A stretch of 64,000 bases of DNA from Monocercomonoides exilis (Eukaryota; Preaxostyla; Oxymonadida; Polymastigidae), in assembly GCA_001643675.2 (NCBI GenBank), contig LSRY02000005.1:1652001-1716000 (forward strand), written 5' to 3'. Shown piece after piece: positions 1-9,900 of the stretch (position 1 is the first letter of the stretch; each line of letters starts with the position of its first letter). The position numbers were made by a program, and so were the translations under genes. The notes under the pieces were generated by a model. That model ran no database searches and was not told where the DNA came from. It saw nothing but the letters and a program-made list of their open reading frames with translations.

Positions 1-760
1 AAAGGAATCAAATTTGAAAATCTGCATTCCATCCTGCTCTGTACACAGTGTGTCAGCTTAAAGTCTTTCTTTTCTTCTGAACTTTGATCAAATTCGACAT
101 ACACATTTTTCTAAGTTCCAAAAAAATTATGGTCCTATCTCTCTTGCCATTGTCATTCTTCCAACATGGATGCACAGGTGATAAAACCCTATTGCAGCAA
201 GCACATTAATATTCATCTTCTGGGTTATGTTTTCCAAAGCAGCTTCTTTCATATTTGCATCATTTGTAAATTGCAGCTCGAACAGAAAACGGTTTTTCTC
301 TTCACAACTCTGGAGAAATTATTTATTCCATTTCATGTGAAATGTTTCCATTTCTGCTCTGTTGAAGCTTTTTTGTGGGAAGTTTTTTGTTTCACCGAAT
401 ATCACATTTCGTTTAGCTGTTAATGATAATTCATGAGTCAAAAATATAAAAAAAATGAAAGCACATAATTTATTCTTTTCCTTTTGCTATCAGGAACGAT
501 TTTTTGTTCTTAATAAAACTTCATAAGTTTTGATATTCGAGTCAATGAACAAGCCAGATGGGTTTCTTTGACTTTTTCCTTTTTTAATATGATTAAGGTT
601 TTCTTTTTTGTTTTTGTTTTGACTTTCTTCTTTTTCCAGTCGACAGTGAGATGAACGAACTTTTCATCAAACATTCTCTACACAAAGGCTTGGAAAAGAC
701 ACACAAGTTATTTTGCATGAAACCATTGAATCAAAATATCCTCTTAATCTGTCAATCGAG
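1..760. other. AT-rich non-coding stretch
   Basis: I see no convincing gene here. The longest open frame (166-423, plus) has no recognisable motif and is rich in Phe, Cys and His, as expected of chance translation of T-rich DNA. Some of it may be further decayed remains of the pseudogene that ends near 761. Confidence 0.5.
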
Positions 761-2048
761 TCATCTAATTATGAAATCTTGAAATCCTTCTTCTATCAGC
801 TTTTCAGCTATCTCTTTTTTCACTGCCTTTCTTTTTGCTTCATCAGCTTCATTATCTGCCTTTTCTGAAAAGAAGATTGAAAGAATTCCGAATAATGTTC
901 ACGACAACAACAAACTTCTTTGTCATTCAGTCGTGATTTCTGCATTTCCTATGATATCCAGTCCGCAACGTTGCCTTTCAACAAAGCTTCAATGCTTAAG
1001 TCTCTAATTATTGCAGTTTCTATTACAAAAAGTGAGAAACTTGTCTAATGATTCACTTTTATTCACTCCTGCTTTTCAGCACTGTCTTGTCATGCTTGTT
1101 GTGAACTTGATGTTTTCTTCATCTTTCATTTTCATCAAGAAAAATGGAAGTTTCGAATTGATCCCATTCATCTTCCTTTTCTTTTCCTTCTTTGTCATCT
1201 TCTTTCTTATTCAAATCCACCTTCCTCATCGCCTCATCCAGTTCTCTTGAAACCACTCTCACAAAATTCAGCTCATCTGCAACCCCCTTTTTCAAAACTT
1301 CTGATGAACTGAAACTGCCATGAACATTCAAATGTTTGTTTTGTCAGATTTCTGTGTTCTTCTTCATTTTCAATGATTTCTTTCATCTCCTCAAAAAACA
1401 GCTCTTTTTCTCTTTTCTGTTTCCAATTTGATGAAAACACCAACGTGTTTCCCATACCAACAAAGACAACACAATTTCACTTTTCAAACACTCCAAAACG
1501 ATTCAAAATCAACAACTCCATTTCCACTTCTTTTTGAATTGCTTCTCTTTCTTCATTGCTCGATCATGATTTTGAAAGACAAGACATGTTGATTTCATGA
1601 AAGTTCAATTTGCACAAGCTGTCAGGGAGAAGAGGGCATTTACAAAGATCAACAAGAAGTTCTTCACTCTTTTTTCCAACGATATTCATCCTGTCGAATA
1701 ATCTGCTCAATGAAGAGTTACAAAAAAACAAGCACTCAGAATTCTTCTCATCACTGATTAATATCCATCATGCTTCATCAGGTGAAAGGCTTTTTTTACC
1801 ATCGATTTCTTTTCTCCAATCGATTTGTTAATTGAATTGAACAATTCTATCTGCAAAACAAAAACAATCTCTTCTTCTTCCATTTTGTGCATCACCTCAT
1901 TTATCTCTTCAATTCTCTGCTTCTTCTCTATTTCTGTGTAATACTCCAATTCAGAGAAAATCTCATCAAAAAAGAATCGCAATCATTGAAGGAATTGAAA
2001 AGAATGCCAAAAATAAAAAATACTTGAAAACATGTCCTTTGAAGTCAT
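761..2048 (-). pseudogene. decayed protein gene, minus strand
   Basis: Reading the minus strand from an ATG at 2048 gives protein-like, charged helical segments that continue each other only after switching frame or passing a stop. The first part holds a block like EIEKKQRIEEINEVMHKM and meets a TGA just after residue 20. It shifts frame near 1758, again before about 1500 (segment with EMELLILNRFGVF), again near 1330 (segment with ELNFVRVVSRELDEAMRKVD), and ends with a block containing EADEAKRKAVKKEIAEKL before a TGA at 761-763. At least three frame changes plus internal stops mark it as broken. The order of segments resembles a large family I remember from the oxymonad Monocercomonoides. That resemblance is from memory and unverified. 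The function of the family is unknown to me. Confidence 0.5.
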
Positions 2049-3990
2049 TTTTTGTGATCAATCTCAAGATTGACTATCTTCACACCATTTCATTCAGAAT
2101 AATGCAAGGTGGAATTCAAGTTTTTTAAAAAACTGTTTGTCAACCAAATAAAGAGATATGAATCCAAAACGTTGTTGATTGTTTGACAAAATGAAAGGGG
2201 GACAATTTCAATTTCAATTGATTTGATTTGTGAAAAACAATGGAAAAGAGAGCAGAGTGAAATGAAATGACTCGGCTGAAAAAGACCAGAAAAGAAACAC
2301 ATTCGTTCATTTCGTATCAAATCAACAATAATTCAAAAAGAGGTTGTTTTGAATTGATCAAAGAGGAATTTCTGATTCTTCGAAGAGAATGCACAACCTG
2401 ATTTAAAAAGTGGATTTGTCTCAAGAGAATTGGAAAACAAGAAAACAACATTGTCGAAAAAGGAAAACAATTGTTTGTTTATTCTCGATATATTCAATCA
2501 AGGTTCAATGATAAATGATAATAGAACTCTTTTTTAATACTATTCACTTCAGCTTAAAGAGGTTGAAAGGAAAGAAATGAACAAAGAAAGGCAAACTTTG
2601 AATTATTAAAAAAAATATATTGGAAAACGAACAGATAAGAAGAAGAGCCTTTCATGAGATGAATGGAAAAGAAAAGTTGTTGAATGAGACAATAACATAT
2701 TAATTATCTTTCATCAAGAGGTGAGAAATATCTTTTTTGCTGAGAACAAAAACAATTTGAGAAGTTGAGCTTTTTTTCAAAGAACAAATCCACACACTTG
2801 AGATGGAACGTTAATTCCAATCAACTTGTTGAAGTCGTCCAACAGTGAAATCCAGTGAAAAAGAAAGGAAAAATACTCAAAAAAGCAAAAAAGACAAACA
2901 AAGGAATGTTTCTTCACATATGGAGAAAAAAATTTCTAATTTATTCTTTTTCATCTGGAGGAATGGAGGCTGACCAACTAAGATACACACATGAAGAAAC
3001 AGTTTCAATACAAAGTGAATGAAGAAGTCAACAAGAAATATGATCCATTCATTATAGAATTATATGGAAAGAAATAATAGAAGTTAAGCAGTCCTGAAAT
3101 CCTTCTTTTGAAATCGTTATCATTGCATCAAAACAATGCAACTTTTGAATGTTGGACATCTCATCAATTTATCTTTTTTATTTTTTCTGTGTTCAGAAAA
3201 TGCAAATTCTTTTGCTTCTCACTATCTGGGCTGAAATGATACAAGTGCCTTGTCTGTATCTTTTTATTCTGTCACTTTACCAATATCATCTTTCACAGTC
3301 ACAGCTGTTGAATTTGATGAATCGATTGCTATTGGTAGTTGCTTAATCCATCAAACAACTTCATTGATGAAAACCTTTCATTGAAGCCTTTCATCAAAGC
3401 TGACAATGTTCCATATTAATTTCTCTGCTGAGAACAACAGATTTCTTTTCATTTTTCATTTTGATTATTCCTTCTCATCATTTTCATGTTGCCTTCAACT
3501 GTTTGAGATATTAACAGAGTTTATCAAATCTCAAGTTTCAAAAACAGTTCTGCATTGTGATTGATTGATGTGAAGGGAAAAATGAAAAGGAGATGATTTT
3601 GTCTCAAAAGTTTCATCAAGGGCATTTCTTTCAACTCCTTTTGAAAATGAACTTTTTCACAAAAAACAAGAATAGTTGCAATTGGATTTCAACACTAACT
3701 TCATTTTGACAATAAAATAAATCTGTTAACGTTTTTTATTCGACGAATAAAACAAAACTCAATAAATAATAATTTGTCATTAATTTTTTCAATAATTCAC
3801 AAATTGCTCTTTTTAAAAGTGATAAACAAAACAAACAATATTTATTCTATAATCAAAATTTTAAAATGATCATATTGAGAATATATCAGATTCATTTTCA
3901 GATGTTTCAAAATAAATAATTTTAAATGGAAAATATAAATATATTGGGCGCAGGAATTTTTATTTTCAGTTTTTTCTTTCATCTTCATCC
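2049..3990. other. AT-rich intergenic region upstream of the receptor gene
   Basis: No frame here carries a recognisable motif, and the short open frames show no coding-like composition. The last 80 bases before the ATG at 3991 are T-rich, with a TATA-like stretch near 3935-3945. No defined promoter element can be claimed. Confidence 0.5.
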
Positions 3991-6900
3991 ATGGCGAGGT
4001 TCTCCACCAGCGCGAAAGTTGCATTCAATATTGTCGCTCTGATATTGGTTGTTGTCAATTGCTGCAATACCTCTGTTATTGCTGAAAAACAAAATCAACG
4101 AGAAACGAATTTGGAGATGCCAGAAAGCGCGATCAGCGTTGAAAACAGCAGCAACAAATACTACAATAAAAAAGGCATAGGTGCAGCAAAAGTCATATTC
4201 TCACCAGGTGATCGTGTCAATTGTGCCCGAACAAATGTGAATATCATCAATGCCTCGTTGTGTGTGAGCGATCTCGCCATGGAACCTCTTGGTGGCTGTG
4301 CATTCCTTTCTGCACAACATCACTCGTCATGCACCATTTTCTCCTCCACCTGCAAGATCCACGCAGATGCCAGCCACCCACTTTTCCTCTCTTCCCACAG
4401 CTCCCTTTCTCTCACCAACTTCTCCCTCTTCATCCCTCAACCAGCCATCCTCTCCTTCCCCCTCTTCTCCATCCCAAACAATCTCCTCCCAGATGCACAC
4501 TCTCCAATCCCAACCTCCTTCTCCATCTCCCACTCCTCTTTCTCTTCTTTCATCTCCCTCCACAATTCCTTCCTTTTTTCTCCTTCATCATCCTCTTCTT
4601 CTTCCCTTCTCCATCGCCATCTCCAAATCCATCTCAGTCTCCATCTCTCGGACACACTCTTCACAAACATCACCACTGCACCACAATCCACACACACCAT
4701 TCCTGCCAAACCCACACACACACACAACTCATTTACCACCACCACAAACACAAACACAAACACAATACCCTTCTTCTCTCTTCATTCCTCTCTCTCCATC
4801 CACTCAACCATTTTCTTCCACACTCACAACCCCATCGATGGTGCCATCCTCCCCGACCTCAACAGCCCAACAACTTCTCTTTCTGCCTTCAACGCCTCTT
4901 TTCTCCACCAAACACGCTCTTCAGCCAATGCTGCTGTGGTGCATGTTGGAACTGAAACTCAAAGAGCGAAACCTGGAAGATTGACTTCATTCGATGTTAA
5001 CAGCCATCGCTTTGAATGGTGCGAATGGAATGATTCAAATGGTGGTAGTGATTGGGGTGGAGCTCTTAAAGTGAATCGCACGAATGCAAATCTCACAATC
5101 ACTTCTTGTTCATTCAACAAATGCTCAACTTACGGGGAAGCAGGAGCATTATACTGTGGGCAACTATTGAAATTAAACATTGAAAAATCCAACTTCACAA
5201 GCTGCTCAGCTGCTCATGGAGGAGCTGCGAGATTAGATAATCCACAATCATCTTCTGTTTGGACATTTTCAGAAAACAGAGTGGAAAATTGTTCAATATC
5301 AGGTTGGTGTGGAACTGGCTGGTATTTTGCTCTAAATAATAATCAGTTAAATTTTCAATTCTCGTTTTCCAAATGCAAGTGCATCTCAAATTCTGGTGGA
5401 GATTCTGCTGGTTCTCTCACATTTCATTCACCTCCACAAAGTAAACCAGAGAAATTTTTGGTTAATGATTGCCAATTCATAAGCAACAAATTGATAAGTT
5501 CATCAACTTCATGGGGAGGTGCTGCGCTGTGTTGCACAGCAACTTTTTCCTGGATGAGCGGAAATAAATTCATCACATTCTGCTTCTTCGATGGCAACAC
5601 TGCCAAAAATGGCAGGGGAAGCGATGTGTTCTTCAATGGCAATTCAATCACCCAATCTCCATTCGAAAATTGCGTCTCAACAACTCCATCTTTAAGAGTC
5701 TGGAATCAAGGAACAGCTGATAATGAGACTTTCAACAGCTGGCTCCCTCTCGTCGCCCAGAACAAAGTCGTTGCCAACAATGGAACTGATGCTGATGTCT
5801 GTGGCAGACAAGGACGGACCCCATGCGCCACTATCGAGTACGCCCTCGATGGCTTTGCTCTCATGCAAGATGCATCTCTCACACTCCTCAGCTCAACATT
5901 TGTCCCAAATCAAACACTCACATTCATCGCTTCTAGCATCAAAATCACTGGAATAGGAACAGATGCCACCACCATTGCCTCCAGTGGCATTCCCCAACCA
6001 CCAAACTTACATTCACAGTCATCACAATCAACATCATCATTTTCTTCATTTTCGTCAACAGCATCTTCTTCTTCACCAGATCCATCTGCCTCGTCTGCCC
6101 TCTTCCAACAGACTCAGGGCTCCCTCACAGTCTCTGCCCTCGCCATCGCCCACAACTCCACAAATCAAATCACCCCCATCCTCTTCCACCTCTCCGGTAA
6201 CTCCCATTCCCTCAAACTCAACACAACCATCATCACCGGAACAACCCCATCTTCATCATCAACCACAACCCCCCTCTTCTTCCTCACTGCTGGCTCCCTC
6301 GCCCTCAACCACACAGCAATCACCAGTCTCGCCCTCAACAGCCAAAGCATCTTCCATCTCACCTCCCTCACAGCACCCCTCACCCTCAACTCCTCCAACA
6401 TCACCCACATCACCTCCACCGCCACTCCCACCAGCTGTGTCCTCTCCTCTGCCACCTCCCCTGCCCTCTCCCTCTCCCTCACCAACTGCACCATCACCAA
6501 CATCGACTCAGCTCCACAAAATCAACAGACTGCCACCAATGGAGGATGCATCTCATTCGCCTCATCTGCACCTGCCAACACATTTTCAGTGAGTGACACA
6601 GCCTTCTCCACCTGCTCTGTGAGCGAGGATACAAGTTCTGGAGGAAGAGGAGGTGCACTCATGATCGAGTTCAACCAAGGCTCACAAGTGTCAGAATCCT
6701 CCTTTTCCATCACCAATATCGTGTTTTCAGAGAACAAGGCCAGCGTTGGAAGAGATATGTATTTTGTGTGTGAATCACTTGTCGCTTCTGTGAAAGAGCC
6801 CTTTTTCGCCTTCATGAGAAGCATCACTGAAAAAGACAACTCAGTTGTTGGGCATGATAGAACTCAAATGTTTAGCGATTGGGATGTGAACCTGTTTGTG

Positions 6901-9900
6901 TTTTTGGATGGGTATTTTTCTGACACGATATATGTGGATGGAACATCTGGAGTGGAGGAAGTGTATTGTGGGTTGGAAAAGGCTCCATGTTTGAATGTGA
7001 ATTATGGGATGGGGCGTTTGAAGAGATCACAGAATATAAAACAGGAGATTATTCTATGTGCAAATTCATCTTTAAATGGATGCTTGGATGTTGGAGGAAT
7101 GAACGTGAAAGCAAAATCCGAGACAATTGTGGGTGTTGAATGCAAAAGGGAAGTGAGTGGCTCTGAAGACTGTATTCTGAAATCAACATTGGAGACAGAA
7201 ATTCAGTTCATCGGGATTATTGTTCCATCAAGATTTAATAGAGCAATCACATCGGTGATCGAATCAACCACTCAAAATGGAGAATTGCACATAAAGAATT
7301 GTGCAATCAGTGTGATTGGAGGAAAGGGAAGCACAATTGGATTTTCCTTGATCAGATCAACGGGAAAGATGGTTGAGCTGGACTCTGTCACGATTTCAGA
7401 TGTGAAATCATCAGTTGCGCTGTTTTCAATTTCTCCTTCATCAGGAAATATGAATGAAGACGAATTCAGAGTGAAACTGTTGAATTGCACAATGGAAGCA
7501 TGCAGTTTGGATAACACCTCATTTGATGGATCTCCATTGATGATATCTTCTTCCGTTTTGTTTGAAAGCAGCAACTTTTCGAATATTGAGAACAAAGACA
7601 GTGAAAAAGGAGGTGTTGCAAAAGTGACATTGCAAGGGAATGAAGAATTGGTGATGAAATCAACAAATGCATCATCTTGCTCACTTTCATCGAGCAATGG
7701 AAAAGGTGGGTTTTTGTTTTTGGATTGTCAGAGTTGCTTGAATGAAAAACCATTTATTTTTGATGCAGGAATTACTTTTGAAAACAACAAAGCAGCCATT
7801 GGAAAGAATGTGTTTATTTTGGGAAAGAATTTGAATAGTTCTGTCACAAATGATTCATTCAACTTTGATTATTCCTCAATGATAAATGATAAAACTCTGT
7901 TTGTTGGAAGTGACAACTTTCATTCAAACAAAGATTTGTTCTTGTTTCTGATTCCATTCAGCTCAACTGAGATATTTATCTCATCTGAAGGATTTGATGT
8001 TGCACGATGTGGAAGTGAAGAAGAGCCATGCTTCACAATGTGGAAAGGGATGGAAAACATGAACGATGGAGAAGGAAATAAAACAATACAAATATCTGGA
8101 TCAACCGTGGTTCAAGATTCATTCAATGTGTCCAGTTATCAGATCAAAAAGAGTGTGAAGATGGGAGAAGAAGATGCAAAAGCGAAATTGAATTTTGAAA
8201 AGGCAATTGGAAGCCAACTGGAATATTTCATGGGAAATGATGTTCATCTTGAATTGACGAATATCCAACTGCAATTGTCGTCTGGATTTGACAACTCATC
8301 CAAAGCTGTTATTTCAAACAACGCTGGTGAGTTGGAAATAACTGGATGCTCATTCCATTCAGAAGCAGAAGTGAACAATGGATTTGAATGTGTATTTGTG
8401 GATGTGATTGGAGGAACTGTGGAAGTGAATGATTTGTCGATTGAATCATGCAATGTTGGAAACAGTATTTTTGTTATTCACGATGATGGAGTTTCTTGCC
8501 ATTTTGTGAATATTCATGTGAAATCGTTGAATGAAAGTGGAGGATGCATTTTATCAATCAAGAAATCTGAAGCAGGGTTGAAGATAAATGAAGGAAGTGA
8601 AGGAGGGATAAACCTTCAAATTGACAAATCATCATTTTCAGGAGTGAAGAGAAGTGACAATGGAGCGAGCATTTTGGAATCAAAGAGTGAGAATAAGATT
8701 TGTTTGGTTATCAATGAGAGCAACATCACAGAAGGCAAAGCAGAATTGGGTGAAAAAGGAGGAGCCATATTCTTCACATTGGGTGCATCTGGATCAATGA
8801 AGATGATTGAATCAACAATCAGTCATTGCAGCTGCAACAACAGCACAGGAAGAGGTGGAGGAGTATATTTGGCAACAGAGGAAAGAGGGTTTCTCAATTT
8901 CACATTTGTGGGAATGAAATTCAGTGCGAACACAGCTAAAGTGGGGAATGATATTTTCATCGAATGTTTTAATATCACATCTCAGATAAATGAAAGGCAA
9001 TTTCAGCTTGATCTTCGAGAGGGACATTATTCACGAATTAATGCGATTTATGGAATTGATTGTTGTGAACACAAAGAAGATACAGATCTGATTGATTTTG
9101 TGACGATCCATCAGAGTGACACAATTATTGTGAGCAGTGTGAATGGATCAAACGATAGGCAATGTGGAACAAGCACGCTTCCATGCCATTCGATTGATTA
9201 TGGACTGATGCATCTGACTTCTGATTTCATAAGTCAGATGTTCATTGTTGAGGAGAGTGTGATTTGTGAAGAGATAAATCTGGAGGAGATGAGTTTGAAT
9301 TCGAAGAGCAGAGAGATGTGCAAAGTTGAAGTGAAATCAGGGATTGAAAGAATGAGAGAGACATTGGTAACAACAACAGGAGAAGTCTCGTTGTTAAGAG
9401 TGAATTTTGTATTTGATTCAAATTTCATTTCTTCACATGAATCGCTGATATCACCAGAAGGAGGAATTCTTGAAATTATGAATTGTTCTTTTACATCAAA
9501 ACAATTAGCAGAAGAAGGAAATGTGGCTTTTACGAGCATTCCATTTCATCTTTTAAATATGGAAAAAGGAGAATTACAACTTATGGAATGCAAAGTGAAT
9601 AATCTCATTCTTCATAAATCTGCATTATCTCTTTCATCACCACTTCCATCAACAATTGATTCATTAACGATTTGCAATTCAACAATTAAAACTTCTCTTA
9701 TTGAGATTTATGAATGTGAACAATTGAATATGGAGAAGTTTCATTCTGAAAATATCACAGTTGAAGGAAATGATGAATCATTGATATCTTGCTTTTCAAT
9801 GAAAAAGACGATGCAATTGACAAATTGCACAATAGATGGAGTTAGTTCACAGGCAACAAAAGGAAAATTGATGAAAGTGGAGGATTGTCTGGATGTGAAA

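Noticed and set aside
4437-4763. Antisense and alternative-frame open stretches inside the receptor gene
   Set aside because: They mirror the C/T-rich coding strand (antisense Val/Glu/Trp-rich, sense His/Ser/Pro-rich) and carry no motif or start context.
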